Part shown: piece after piece, positions 6,372 to 14,283 of the stretch
Position numbering within the stretch: the first letter of the stretch is position 1
How the letters are laid out: each line of letters begins with the position of its first letter
Assembly: GCA_052388025.1 (NCBI GenBank)
Contig: JBQTIP010000314.1
Coordinates: 1-23,489, forward strand
DNA length: 23,489 nt
Reading direction: 5' to 3'
Origin: JBQTIP01 sp052388025
Lineage (GTDB): Bacteria > Actinomycetota > UBA4738 > HRBIN12
Notes under the pieces: model-generated
What the model was told of the DNA's origin: nothing
Databases searched by the model: none
Seen by the model: only the letters and a program-made list of their open reading frames with translations
Position numbers and translations under genes: made by a program

Positions 6372-6399
6372 GCCCGCGAGGTCGGGCGCGGGCTAAGCT
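6372..6399 (+). promoter_or_regulatory. hairpin and possible promoter between toxin and acetyl-CoA synthetase
   Basis: GCCCGCG (6372-6378) and CGCGGGC (6387-6393) form a 7-bp stem without a T-tract, a possible terminator for the toxin operon. TTGCCC (6370-6375), 18 bases and TAAGCT (6394-6399) could be a weak promoter for the gene at 6439. Both readings are tentative. Confidence 0.3.
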
Positions 6400-6438
6400 C
6401 ATGGTCCTCCAATTACGTCTTCCAGGGGAGGTGGAGCA

Positions 6439-8553
6439 ATGGAGGCAGGACAGGAGGCGCAAGTCTCCGAGGCGCAGATCGCCGTTCACTGGCGTGAGGA
6501 GGAGTACTACTACCCTCCTGCAACGTTCATCGCCCAGGCGAACGCCGCCGACCCGGCCATCTTCGACCGGTTCAGCGAGGAGCAATTCCCCGAGTGCTTC
6601 AAGGAATACGCTGACCTGCTCACCTGGGACGCCTACTGGCACACCACGCTCGACACCAGCAACCCGCCGTTTTGGAAGTGGTTCGTCGGCGGGCGACTGA
6701 ATGCCTCCTACAACTGCGTCGACCGCCACCTGGCGTCCAGTCGGAACAAGGCGGCGTTCATCTGGGTGCCCGAGCCGGAGGACGAAGACACCAAGGCGAT
6801 CACCTATCAGGAGCTCTACACGCGGGTGAACGAGTTCGCCGCCCTGCTCCGGGACTTCGCCGGGCTGAATGTCGGCGACCTCGTGACCTTTCACCTGCCC
6901 ATGGTCCCCGAGCTGCCCGTTTCCATGCTCGCCTGCGCCCGCCTCGGCGTCATCCATTCCGAGGTGTTCGGGGGATTCAGCGGCGCGGCGTGCGGGGAGC
7001 GGATCGCCGACTCGGGAAGTCGCATCCTGGTGACCATGGACGGCTACTACCGCAACGGCGAGTTGATCGACCACAAGGCCAAGGCCGACGAGGCGCTGGC
7101 GAAGGCAAGCGAGCTCGGCGTCGAGGTCGACAAGGTCCTGGTCTGGCGACGGCACCCCGGCCAGTACGCATCGAAGAGCCCGATGGTCCCCGGCCGGGAC
7201 TTCTTCGTCGACGAGCTCTTGAAGGACTACCGCGGGAGCGTGGTCGAGCCGGTCTCCATGCCCGCCGAGGCACCCCTGTTCCTCATGTACACGAGCGGCA
7301 CTACGGCCCGACCGAAGGGATGCGAGCACAGCACCGGGGGATACCTCGCCTACGTGACCGGCACCTCGAAGTACTACCAGGACATCCACCCCGAGGACAC
7401 GTACTGGTGCTTCGCCGACATCGGCTGGATCACCGGGCACTCCTACATCGTCTACGGGCCGCTCTCGCTCGGGACGACGAGCGTGATGTACGAGGGCGTG
7501 CCGACGTATCCGGACCCCGGTCGTCCCTGGCGGATCGCCGAGCGGCTCGGGGTGACCATCTTCCACACCGCCCCCACCACGATCCGCATGCTGCGCAAGC
7601 TCGGCCCGGAGGAGCCGAAGAAGTACAGGTACCGCTTCAAGCACATGACCACGGTCGGCGAGCCGATCGAGCCGGACGTGTGGCGCTGGTACCACGATGC
7701 CGTGGGAAAGGGCGAGGCGGTGATCGTCGACACGTGGTGGCAGACCGAGAACGGCGGGTTCCTCGGCAGCACCCTGCCGGCCCTGCAGCCGATGAAGCCC
7801 GGCAGCTGCGGCCCGGGGGTCCTCGGCGTCTACCCGGTGATCTACGACGAGGACGGCAACGTGGTCGAAGCCGGCAGCGGACGGGCCGGCAACATATGCA
7901 TACGCAACCCCTGGCCCGGCATCTTCCAGACGATCTGGGGCGACCCGGAGCGGTTCGTCCAGATCTACTACGAGAAGTACTGCCGGAACAAGAAGAGCAC
8001 GGACTGGCGCGACTGGCCGTACTTCGCGGGCGATGGTGCGGTCCAGGCGGCCGACGGGTACTTCCGGATCCTCGGCCGGGTCGATGACGTGATCAACGTG
8101 GCCGGGCACCGGCTCGGGACCAAGGAGCTCGAGTCGGCGAGCCTCACGGTCGAGGAGGTCGCCGAGGCCGCTGCGGTCCCGGTGATGGACGAGCTTCGCG
8201 GCCGGGCCGTCGAGATGTACGTCTCGCTGAAGCCGGGGTTCACGGCCAGCGGTGATATCGAGGGGAAGGTGGCCAAGGCCATCGACACCGAGATCGGAAA
8301 GATCGCCCGGCCGAAGAACGTCTGGATCGTCCCGGACATGCCGAAGACCCGCTCGGGGAAGATCATGCGGAGGGTCATCGCCGGCATCTCCAACTTCGCC
8401 GATGTCGGGGACACGACGACGCTTGCCAACCCCGAGGTGGTCGAGGACATCCGCCATCACGTCCAGAGCGAGAAGGTGGCTCGCGGCGAGGTTCCCCGGG
8501 AGCTCTCACCGGAGGAGTTGGAGGAGATCAAGGCGTTCGGCCAGGCCGAGTAG
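6439..8553 (+). CDS. acs: acetyl-CoA synthetase (AMP-forming)
   Basis: 704 residues, ANL superfamily, activating acetate (or a similar short acid) with ATP and CoA in the cytoplasm. ATG 6439 follows GGGGAGGTGGAGCA. The ACS N-terminal domain covers residues ~35-95. The P-loop A3 is 'YTSGTTARPKG' (284-294), where most family members have T-G in place of T-A. A5 is 'WWQTENGG' (433-440), where T-G-G is usual after E. The hinge and A8 region is 'GYFRILGRVDDVINVAGHRLGT', and A10 'PKTRSGK' ends in Lys641, the catalytic and acetylation-regulated lysine. The core order and length fit Acs, so acetyl-CoA synthetase is likely. The two substitutions and the ~50 extra residues mark a divergent clade, and propionate cannot be excluded. 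A 102-bp copy of its 3' end lies at 13461. Confidence 0.9.
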   Translation: MEAGQEAQVSEAQIAVHWREEEYYYPPATFIAQANAADPAIFDRFSEEQFPECFKEYADLLTWDAYWHTTLDTSNPPFWKWFVGGRLNASYNCVDRHLASSRNKAAFIWVPEPEDEDTKAITYQELYTRVNEFAALLRDFAGLNVGDLVTFHLPMVPELPVSMLACARLGVIHSEVFGGFSGAACGERIADSGSRILVTMDGYYRNGELIDHKAKADEALAKASELGVEVDKVLVWRRHPGQYASKSPMVPGRDFFVDELLKDYRGSVVEPVSMPAEAPLFLMYTSGTTARPKGCEHSTGGYLAYVTGTSKYYQDIHPEDTYWCFADIGWITGHSYIVYGPLSLGTTSVMYEGVPTYPDPGRPWRIAERLGVTIFHTAPTTIRMLRKLGPEEPKKYRYRFKHMTTVGEPIEPDVWRWYHDAVGKGEAVIVDTWWQTENGGFLGSTLPALQPMKPGSCGPGVLGVYPVIYDEDGNVVEAGSGRAGNICIRNPWPGIFQTIWGDPERFVQIYYEKYCRNKKSTDWRDWPYFAGDGAVQAADGYFRILGRVDDVINVAGHRLGTKELESASLTVEEVAEAAAVPVMDELRGRAVEMYVSLKPGFTASGDIEGKVAKAIDTEIGKIARPKNVWIVPDMPKTRSGKIMRRVIAGISNFADVGDTTTLANPEVVEDIRHHVQSEKVARGEVPRELSPEELEEIKAFGQAE
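8428..8529 (+). repeat. 3' end of acs, source or partner of the 102-bp direct repeat
   Basis: These 102 bases recur at 13461-13562 in the same orientation with a single difference (8449 A versus 13482 G). In acs they encode the C-terminal stretch from 'NPEVVEDIRHHV' to 'LEEI'. Confidence 0.95.
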
Positions 8554-8644
8554 CGGCTAGGATCGACGCCGGGGAGGGATCAACTGGGAGGAAGCCAACT
8601 CCCGCGAGAGGAGGCTCAGGCCCCCACCTTGACGTGAATGCCAT

Positions 8645-8750
8645 TCGGCGTCGGGCACGTGGGGTCCGTGAGGGAGCTGGACTTCGACCACGGACCCCGA
8701 TGATGCACGGGAGGCATCTGAAGATGCCTCCCGCACAGGTACGACGCCGA
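8645..8750. terminator. three-stem structure between convergent genes (bidirectional terminator or structured RNA)
   Basis: Three nested perfect inverted repeats. The outer stem is TCGGCGTCG (8645-8653) with CGACGCCGA (8742-8750). Inside it lie hairpin 1, GGGGTCCGTG (8661-8670) with CACGGACCCC (8689-8698), and hairpin 2, CGGGAGGCATCT (8708-8719) with AGATGCCTCCCG (8722-8733). Together they make a closed three-way junction on either strand. No T-tract follows. It sits between the ends of acs (+) and the membrane protein gene (-), so a shared terminator is the simplest reading. The remaining bases of 8554-8792 show no gene. Confidence 0.6.
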
Positions 8751-8792
8751 GCGTGGACCCACGCGTCGGGAACTCACCCCGGAGCGGGTCCC

Positions 8793-9452
8793 TCAGGGCT
8801 GAGCCCGAACGAGCAGGAAGCTCGTTGCGAGGACCCAGATACCGTCCAGCGCGAACCCGATCCCCGAGAACGCGCCGGACAGGACGAACGGGCCGCTGTT
8901 CGCGAACACCCCGAGCGGCCTCACGATCTGGAGCAGGCCCAGCACGACCGCGGTTCCGCCGATCCAGCGGGGAAGCGCGCCCGTGCGCAGCACCACCACG
9001 GCGATGGCCGCGAAGAGGGCCGCCACGGTGTAGCCGCGAAACGTGGCCGCAACGCTCGCCATGTCCCAGACCGCGCGGATGATACGCGGGTCGCCCTCTC
9101 GGGCGATCCTGTAGGCGAGGGCGGTGTACATCGACCCCTCCACCAGGAAGACGGCGAGGGTCAACACGCCGGCGCCGAACACCACCGCCGACACCCGCCC
9201 CGGCTCCCCCTCGGCCCGCCGGAAGTGGCTCCACATGCTGCCGAGGAACCAGAGGAAGAACAGGCCGCCAAGCCCGATGAGGAACTCCCCGAGCAAGATG
9301 CCCGAGCGGTGAACCACGTAGTACGAGGTGATCTTCCCGACCGGATCGTTGACGCCCGGCGGATTGGTCTGGATGATGCTGCCCACCGCCGTCAGGACGA
9401 CCCAGACGATGCCGGTCCCGGCCGCGATCCGCTCCCAACGAGAACCGTTCAT
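8793..9452 (-). CDS. six-helix integral membrane protein, DUF4386-like
   Basis: 219 residues with about six hydrophobic helices: 'GIVWVVLTAVGSII' near residue 15, 'LIGLGGLFFLWFLGSMW' near 60, 'VSAVVFGAGVLTLAVFLV' near 90, 'VAALFAAIAVVVL' near 145, 'WIGGTAVVLGLLQIV' near 168, and the last near 195-215 ending 'VLATSFLLVRAQP'. A charged cytoplasmic-type loop 'HFRRAEGEPGR' lies between helices 2 and 3. The pattern resembles DUF4386/uncharacterised actinobacterial membrane proteins; no enzymatic motif is visible. ATG 9452 follows GGGAGGTCGTC. It is convergent with acs and lies downstream of the AOC-like gene, separated by a hairpin, so it is probably transcribed alone. Confidence 0.8.
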   Translation of the reverse strand: MNGSRWERIAAGTGIVWVVLTAVGSIIQTNPPGVNDPVGKITSYYVVHRSGILLGEFLIGLGGLFFLWFLGSMWSHFRRAEGEPGRVSAVVFGAGVLTLAVFLVEGSMYTALAYRIAREGDPRIIRAVWDMASVAATFRGYTVAALFAAIAVVVLRTGALPRWIGGTAVVLGLLQIVRPLGVFANSGPFVLSGAFSGIGFALDGIWVLATSFLLVRAQP

Positions 9453-9492
9453 GACGACCTCCCTTCTGGTCTTCTTCTGACACCCCCACCCC

Positions 9493-9529
9493 CCGCCCGG
9501 AGCGCTCTCCGGAGCGTTCGGCCGGGCGG
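9493..9529 (-). terminator. double hairpin downstream of the AOC-like gene
   Basis: CCGCCCGG (9493-9500) pairs with CCGGGCGG (9522-9529), enclosing CGCTC/GAGCG (9503-9507 and 9512-9516). The extended GC stem begins 17 bases after the AOC-like stop codon. There is no T-tract, so termination strength is uncertain. Confidence 0.5.
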
Positions 9530-9546
9530 ATCGGCGGCGGTGGCCG

Positions 9547-10029
9547 CTACGGGATCAGATGGACGGTGAGCCTTGTGTCCGTCTGGGTCAGGAACTCCAC
9601 GTGGACCGATCCACGGACGTTCTCGAACTCCCCGGTGCCCCCGGTCACGGCGACATCGAACGGCGGCACGGGCTCATCGACAGGGAGGAAGAACGCTCCC
9701 TCGACCACGATCTGTCCCCTGCCGGTCAGGTCGAGGGCGATAGAGCAGATCACGAAGAGCTTGAAGTTCCCGGTGCAATTGATGTGGTCCGTGCCCACCT
9801 TGGTCGTTCCCGTCTCGTCGAACAGCTTGTCCGCGAACGCGAGCAGGTCATTGGGGCTGGGTCCTGCCTTCCCGAGGTCCGTGAACTTCAAGTGCGTGGT
9901 CCTTTCGATCAGGACGGTCGTCTCCTCCTGGGTGATATTGGGGGATGAGGCCGAGACGATCGTGGCGCTACTGAGCGCGATACCCACGAGCGCGACGGCC
10001 GCCGCGACGAACCGGAGTCTCCTCTTCAT
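9547..10029 (-). CDS. secreted allene-oxide-cyclase-like/dirigent-like beta-barrel protein
   Basis: 160 residues starting at ATG 10029 after a strong AAAGGAGGAGGT. Residues 1-28, 'MKRRLRFVAAAVALVGIAL' and on to 'SSATIVSASS', form a Sec signal peptide with an Ala-x-Ser type cleavage region. The mature part has the small-barrel pattern of bacterial AOC-like proteins: 'TTHLKFTDLGKAGPSPNDLLAFADKLFDE' (strand plus loop), 'GQIVVEGAFFLP', 'FDVAVTGGTGEFENVRGSVHVEFL' (the G-G-T-G-x-F/Y-x-x-x-x-G hallmark), ending with a strand 'TRLTVHLIP'. Two cysteines (in 'HINCTG' and 'FVICSIAL') could form a disulfide. Bacterial members are exported proteins of unknown activity; they are not shown to make jasmonate precursors. 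It is transcribed divergently from the histidine kinase. Confidence 0.85.
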   Translation of the reverse strand: MKRRLRFVAAAVALVGIALSSATIVSASSPNITQEETTVLIERTTHLKFTDLGKAGPSPNDLLAFADKLFDETGTTKVGTDHINCTGNFKLFVICSIALDLTGRGQIVVEGAFFLPVDEPVPPFDVAVTGGTGEFENVRGSVHVEFLTQTDTRLTVHLIP

Positions 10030-10304
10030 GACCTCCTCCTTTTAGAGCACTTCCCGAAATTCTGATGGCGTCGGTGCGCTCCACCAGGTTTCATCTGCTC
10101 ACCTCCTGTTCCGGCCTCTTCCGGGCCGAACCTCCACACCGTCGCCCGTCGACCGTGACGCTACGGTGGGGATCCTGCAGGGGTGAACCCGGCACGCCCC
10201 CGAATAGGCCTGCGGCTGCGCTCCGCCCCGGGTGTGGCTGGCCGCAGCCGCGAGCTGGGGTCCGCCCCCTGGACCGGTCCTTCCGCCTGGCCGACAATCC
10301 GTCT
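10030..10304. promoter_or_regulatory. divergent intergenic region between the AOC-like gene and the histidine kinase
   Basis: 275 bases without a convincing gene (open frames here lack ribosome sites). GACAAT at 10293-10298 is placed so that a transcript would begin at about the kinase ATG 10305, suggesting leaderless expression. A 10-bp palindrome GGACCGGTCC (10271-10280) lies just upstream and could be an operator. Both are inferences. Confidence 0.35.
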
Positions 10305-12413
10305 ATGTCACGGCGTCGGATGCCCCTCGTCGCGCTGGCGGTTCTCGGAGGGATGTCGCTCGCGCTCGCCACCATCCTCCCGGTCCGGTTCGCTCATCCC
10401 TACTGGAGCGTCCTTCTCTTCCTCCTTCTCCAACCTGTCCCGGTCTACGCGGTTGGCGTCTTCGCCTACCGGAAGGCCCCCGGGCATCCGACCGCCCGGC
10501 GACTGCTGGTCGCCGGGTCGCTGTACGGCCTGTCGCTGGGAGCCGAGTCGGTGATCGGAGTCGGCTACGCCGCGTACGGTTTGTTCCCGGGCCTCTGGGC
10601 GCTGAACCTGGCGACGACCTCCTTGGACCTCCTCGCGCTGATCGTCGCCGCAAGGCTGTTCGGGCTGTTCCCCGAGGGCAGATACGGACGGCGGTACGAA
10701 CGCGTCGTCCTCGGAGCCCTGTGGGTTCTCGCCATCGCGCCGATTGTGATCGTGCTGACCGGGCCCACGCTGTCGTTCCCGCACAACGCGTTCGCCTCCC
10801 CGCCCACGGTGCCGAGCCCGTTCTCGATCTCGTGGCTCGCGCCGGTCGGCTCTGTTGCGGCGGCCATCTACGGGGCCAGGATCCAGCTGCTGTTCGTTGG
10901 CCTCGTGCTCTTGCTGCTCCGCTTCCGCCGCGCGTCGGCCGAGCAGCGTCAGCAGATCAAGTGGGTCCTGTACGCGGTCGCGGTCATGCTGGCACTGCAG
11001 GTGGCCGGCGGGCTCCTTCCGATCTCCGGGCTGGTATCGGTTTCCACGCTGAACGCCGTGTCTCCCTACCTGACCGACCCGATCCTTACGGTCACGCTCG
11101 CCGCGACCGTGTTCGCGCTGTTCCGCCATCGACTGCTGGACGTCGATCTCGTCATCCGGAAGTCGCTCGTGTACGGGACGCTGTGGCTCCTCATCGGGTC
11201 GGTGTACGTAGGGATCGCCGCAGCCCTTGGCATCGCGGCCGGGGACCGTCTGCCCATCGGGGTCGCCATCGTGATCACGATCACGGCGACCCTCGGGTTC
11301 CAACCGGCCCGCCGCCGGCTCGAGCGCGGCGCGAGCCGCCTGGTCTTCGGGCAGCGCTTGTCCGGCACCGAGTTCCTCTCGCGGTTCGGGGAGACGCTCG
11401 AGCACGCCTTCGACGTGGGGGAGCTCGCTCCGCGGATCGCCACCGCGGTCCGGGAAGGCCTTGGCCTCCGCTGGGCCCGCATTGTTCTCGACCTGCATGG
11501 CGACGGGCAGCTGCTCGAGCCGGCTGGGGCGGCCGGGATCGGGCTCGATGACCCGACGACGCCGGAGGTCGTCGTGCCGCTTGCCCACGGTGGGGAGCGT
11601 CTGGGGGCGATCGAGTGTGGCCCGAAGGAGGAGGGGCGGCTGGGACCCGCCGACCATGAGCTGCTCGCCAGCGTCGCCCGGCAGGCCGCCCTGGGCGTGC
11701 ACAACGGGAGGCTGGCCGCGGAGCTTTCCGCGCGACTCGACGAGATCCGTCGGCAGGCCGAGGAGCTGTCGGCGTCGCGGGCCAGGATCGTCCACGCCCA
11801 GGACCACGAGCGACGACGCATCGAGCGCAACATCCACGACGGCGTTCAGCAGGAGATCGTGGCCCTCATCGCGAGCCTGCGGCTCGCCCGCAATCAGCTC
11901 CGACGGGATCCGGAGCTGGCCGACGCCACGTTGGCCGAGCTCCAACACGAGGCACGGCAGACCCTCGACGACATCCGGGAGCTGGCCCAGGGCATCCACC
12001 CGTCGGTGCTGAGCGACCGTGGGCTGCTGGAGGCGATCGAGGCTCGGGCATCCCGGCTTCCGATCGGCGTGGCCATCGAGGCCGAACCCGATCTTCGCGA
12101 TGCGAGGTTCGCCGAAGAGATCGAAGGGGCGGCCTACTTCTTGGTCTCGGAGGGATTGGCGAACGTGCTGAAACACTCATCCGCGTCCCGGGCCGTGGTC
12201 AGGCTCTCCTCCGTCGCCGGACGGCTTCTGGCGGAGGTGACGGACGACGGCATCGGGTTCGTCCCGGCCGCCGCTTCCGGCTCCGGTCTGACCGGTCTTC
12301 GCGATCGGGTCGACGCCGTGGGAGGCACGCTCCGGATCACCTCTCGGCCGGGCAAAGGCACGCGCCTGATCGGGGACCTCCCCGCGCGAGCCAGGGAGCC
12401 GAGCGGTGTCTGA
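10305..12413 (+). CDS. membrane sensor histidine kinase (NarL-family type, HisKA_3) with GAF domain
   Basis: 702 residues. The N-terminal ~350 residues contain about eight to nine hydrophobic helices (for example 'MPLVALAVLGGMSLALATIL' and 'IQLLFVGLVLLLLRF') with conserved cytoplasmic loops such as 'EQRQQIKWVLYA', as in 7TM/NarL-type actinobacterial sensors. A GAF-like domain follows (~390-490), then a coiled helix. The HisKA_3 box is 'HERRRIERNIHDGVQQEIVAL', phospho-acceptor His511, and the HATPase domain has 'EGLANVLKHSSAS' (N box), 'VTDDGIGF' (G1) and 'GSGLTGLRDRVDAVGGTL' (G2). ATG 10305 has no ribosome site and may be leaderless. The adjacent LuxR-type regulator overlaps it by eight bases and is surely its partner. 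The signal is unknown. Confidence 0.9.
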   Translation: MSRRRMPLVALAVLGGMSLALATILPVRFAHPYWSVLLFLLLQPVPVYAVGVFAYRKAPGHPTARRLLVAGSLYGLSLGAESVIGVGYAAYGLFPGLWALNLATTSLDLLALIVAARLFGLFPEGRYGRRYERVVLGALWVLAIAPIVIVLTGPTLSFPHNAFASPPTVPSPFSISWLAPVGSVAAAIYGARIQLLFVGLVLLLLRFRRASAEQRQQIKWVLYAVAVMLALQVAGGLLPISGLVSVSTLNAVSPYLTDPILTVTLAATVFALFRHRLLDVDLVIRKSLVYGTLWLLIGSVYVGIAAALGIAAGDRLPIGVAIVITITATLGFQPARRRLERGASRLVFGQRLSGTEFLSRFGETLEHAFDVGELAPRIATAVREGLGLRWARIVLDLHGDGQLLEPAGAAGIGLDDPTTPEVVVPLAHGGERLGAIECGPKEEGRLGPADHELLASVARQAALGVHNGRLAAELSARLDEIRRQAEELSASRARIVHAQDHERRRIERNIHDGVQQEIVALIASLRLARNQLRRDPELADATLAELQHEARQTLDDIRELAQGIHPSVLSDRGLLEAIEARASRLPIGVAIEAEPDLRDARFAEEIEGAAYFLVSEGLANVLKHSSASRAVVRLSSVAGRLLAEVTDDGIGFVPAAASGSGLTGLRDRVDAVGGTLRITSRPGKGTRLIGDLPARAREPSGV

Positions 12414-13110
12414 GGCCCTTCGCGTGCTGATCGCCGAGGACAACTACCTCGTGCGGGAGGGGACACGGCGCTTGCTCGAGGACTCAGGTGAGGTGGAGGT
12501 CGTTGCGGCGGTCGGGACGGCCGAGGAGCTCCTCGACGCGGTCAACCGGCTGCGGCCGCACGCGGTCGTCACGGACATCCGCATGCCGCCCGGCCACCAT
12601 ATGGAGGGCATCGAGGCGGCCCACGCCATCCGACGGGAGCACCCGGAGGTCGGTGTGGTCGTGCTCTCCCAACACGCTCAGGAGGCCTATGCCTTCGAGC
12701 TGCTCAAGAACGGGACCAGCGGCCTCGCCTACTTGCTGAAAGACCGTGTCGGAGACCTCGACGAGCTGCTGCGAGCGCTTCGCGAGGTCTGCGCCGGCCG
12801 GTCCGTCATCGACCCGAAGGTGGTGGAGGCGCTCGTGGCTCGCCGTGCCCGACTCGCCGACTCGCCCGTCGCCGCGCTCACCCCAAGAGAGATCGATGTG
12901 CTTCGCGAGATGGCGCAAGGAAAAACGAACTCAGCGATCGCCGAAGCATTGTTCCTCTCCGAGTCGGCGGTTGAGAAACACATCAACGCGATCTTCGTGA
13001 AGCTCGGGCTCACAGCCGAGCCCCAGGTCCACCGGAGGGTCGCCGCCGTCCTGACGTTCCTGCGAGATACGGGGGTGGACGCTCCTCACTTCGGGATGGA
13101 ACCGAGCTGA
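12406..13110 (+). CDS. LuxR/NarL-family response regulator, partner of the upstream kinase
   Basis: 234 residues from GTG 12406, overlapping the kinase stop by eight bases. The receiver domain (1-125) has the acidic pair E11/D12, phospho-acceptor Asp57 in 'AVVTDIRMPP', Ser88-type switch residue in 'VVVLSQHAQ' and Lys112 in 'YLLKDRVGD'. The LuxR HTH domain (~155-215) has 'LTPREIDVLREMAQGKTNSAIAEAL' then 'SESAVEKHINAIFVKLGL'. The receiver carries an insertion 'PPGHHMEG' after Asp57, common in this actinobacterial clade. It is predicted to bind DNA as a dimer after phosphorylation by the HisKA_3 kinase. Targets are not visible. Very confident on family. Confidence 0.95.
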   Translation: MSEALRVLIAEDNYLVREGTRRLLEDSGEVEVVAAVGTAEELLDAVNRLRPHAVVTDIRMPPGHHMEGIEAAHAIRREHPEVGVVVLSQHAQEAYAFELLKNGTSGLAYLLKDRVGDLDELLRALREVCAGRSVIDPKVVEALVARRARLADSPVAALTPREIDVLREMAQGKTNSAIAEALFLSESAVEKHINAIFVKLGLTAEPQVHRRVAAVLTFLRDTGVDAPHFGMEPS

Positions 13111-13147
13111 CGAGGTCGTGCAGGGCGTTGGGAGGCGTGTGGCCCGC

Positions 13148-13194
13148 AGACTCACGATCCGCCGGTCTGAGGTTCGAGGGCTCCCCGCGCCACT
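13148..13194 (+). other. degenerate tRNA 3'-half relic (copy B)
   Basis: 47 bases that align without gaps to the tRNA relic at 2643-2689 with 41 identities, including the whole central core. The T-stem is broken (a G-G clash and a T-C mismatch), and no 5' half precedes it. It begins 37 bp after the response-regulator stop. It may be an old att scar, or the remains of a decayed tRNA gene. Confidence 0.55.
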
Positions 13195-13251
13195 TCGAAG
13201 ACCCGGCTAGCCGTGGCTGGACGAGATGCCCCTCAGGCGGTAGACAGGGTC

Positions 13252-13460
13252 ATGCGACCGCGAGCCACCGCCACCAATGCGCCGCACCGAAGGGCGTTGC
13301 CCATGCTGTTCGCTCTGCTCCTCGGTGCCTGCTCGGGCGCGGGCGGGGGGGGTGGCCGCCACTCCCAGCCGTGTGTCGAGCCCCTCGGCGACGATCCCGC
13401 CGAGGCCGGAGCCGGCCGAGGCTCCGCTATCGGGGGCGTACCAGGTTAGCTTCGTCTTGC
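13252..13460 (+). pseudogene. lipoprotein N-terminal fragment, frameshifted and truncated
   Basis: ATG 13252 opens a short frame with a lipoprotein-type export signal: basic start, hydrophobic 'LPMLFALLLGAC' with a lipobox cysteine, then a Gly/Ser-rich linker. At a run of eight G (about 13346-13353) the frame breaks. In the next frame a Pro/Ser/Thr-rich tether, 'ATPSRVSSPSATIPPRPEPA', leads into 'LSGAYQVSFVL', which looks like the first strand of a surface domain. This is cut exactly where the acs-derived repeat begins (13461). So about 70 codons of a surface lipoprotein remain. Identity of the lost domain is unknown, and the call is moderately weak. Confidence 0.4.
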
Positions 13461-13562
13461 AACCCCGAGGTGGTCGAGGACGTCCGCCATCACGTCCAGA
13501 GCGAGAAGGTGGCTCGCGGCGAGGTTCCCCGGGAGCTCTCACCGGAGGAGTTGGAGGAGATC
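13461..13562 (+). repeat. 102-bp near-perfect copy of the acs 3' end
   Basis: Identical to 8428-8529 except 13482 (G for A, turning Ile into Val in the original frame). It contains no stop of acs and no upstream acs sequence. It is joined on the left to the truncated lipoprotein and on the right to the end of a minus-strand hypothetical gene. Confidence 0.95.
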
Positions 13563-13588
13563 GCGGTGGAGATGACGGGTAGCCGCGG

Positions 13589-14143
13589 CTACAGGCGTTC
13601 GGCGGCCAGGCGTCCGATGCTCTCGACGGCGCTCCACAGGTCGGCGCCCTCGGGGGCGCGTCCCTCCACGTACAGCACCTGGGCGCCCTTGCGCACGAAG
13701 AGCATGTCGCGGCCGTGGAACGCGGCGTCGCCGAGGTCCGGAACGGGCGTCCGCTCCGGGAACTCGCCCTCGTAGAACGCCCACTCGGCGTCGGCGTTCG
13801 GGGGCATCCCCCCGCCCGGTTGGGCGACGTGGACGGACAGGTAGGCCTGGTGGTCGCGGGCCCGGAACTCCGCCCAGATGGACTCATCGGAGAACTCGGC
13901 CGAGGGCCCGTCTACGTCGGTGCCGAGCGCCTGCGAGACCTCGTGGGTGGTGACCAGCCTGCGGGGGTCCGCGAACCCCATCGTCACCAGCCGGTCGAAG
14001 CCGCTCTCGGCCGGGGTGCTGGGGCCGGCGGGCGCCGGTCGCGGGGGCGCCTTCCGGGAACCCTGCTTGAGGATGCCGCTCTTCTCGACGGCCTTCTTGA
14101 CGTCGGAGGCGATCCCCGTGAGCTTGTCGAACAGGCCCGGCAT
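13589..14143 (-). CDS. hypothetical protein with helical N-terminus and a small alpha/beta domain
   Basis: 184 residues from ATG 14143. Residues 1-25 ('MPGLFDKLTGIASDVKKAVE') form an amphipathic helix, 28-47 a Pro/Ala-rich linker, and 48-184 a compact soluble domain: 'LVTTHEVSQALGTDV', 'EFRARDHQAYLSVHVAQ', 'WAFYEGEFPERTPVPDLGDAAFHGRDMLFVRKGAQVLYVEG', with a final helix 'DLWSAVESIGRLAAERL'. The pattern 'T..EVSQALG...' plus 'DLGDAA....G..L.VRKG' recalls DUF3558-like domains of actinobacterial lipoproteins, but no signal peptide is present, so it would be cytoplasmic. I do not recognise a function. It lies between repeat-rich decay regions but its frame, base composition and codon use look intact. 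Confidence 0.7.
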   Translation of the reverse strand: MPGLFDKLTGIASDVKKAVEKSGILKQGSRKAPPRPAPAGPSTPAESGFDRLVTMGFADPRRLVTTHEVSQALGTDVDGPSAEFSDESIWAEFRARDHQAYLSVHVAQPGGGMPPNADAEWAFYEGEFPERTPVPDLGDAAFHGRDMLFVRKGAQVLYVEGRAPEGADLWSAVESIGRLAAERL

Positions 14144-14283
14144 GCTCGGACCATAGCGCCCGCCGCCATGGCGCGCCAGGACGGGCGCCACCGTCCCTGT
14201 GGCCGACGGTTGCTGCGGCGGCCGGCGATGTGGTCGACTCCCTCGCCATGGAGCTGGTGGTCCTCGGGTCCTCGGGGGCGTGG

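Noticed and set aside
6277..8460. 727-codon open frame on the minus strand
   Set aside because: It is wholly antisense to acs; high GC leaves that frame open. Its composition (Arg, His, Asp, Val-rich, no motif) is that of a shadow.
10308..12176. 622-codon open frame on the minus strand
   Set aside because: Antisense to the histidine kinase, repetitive charged composition, no domain or ribosome site.
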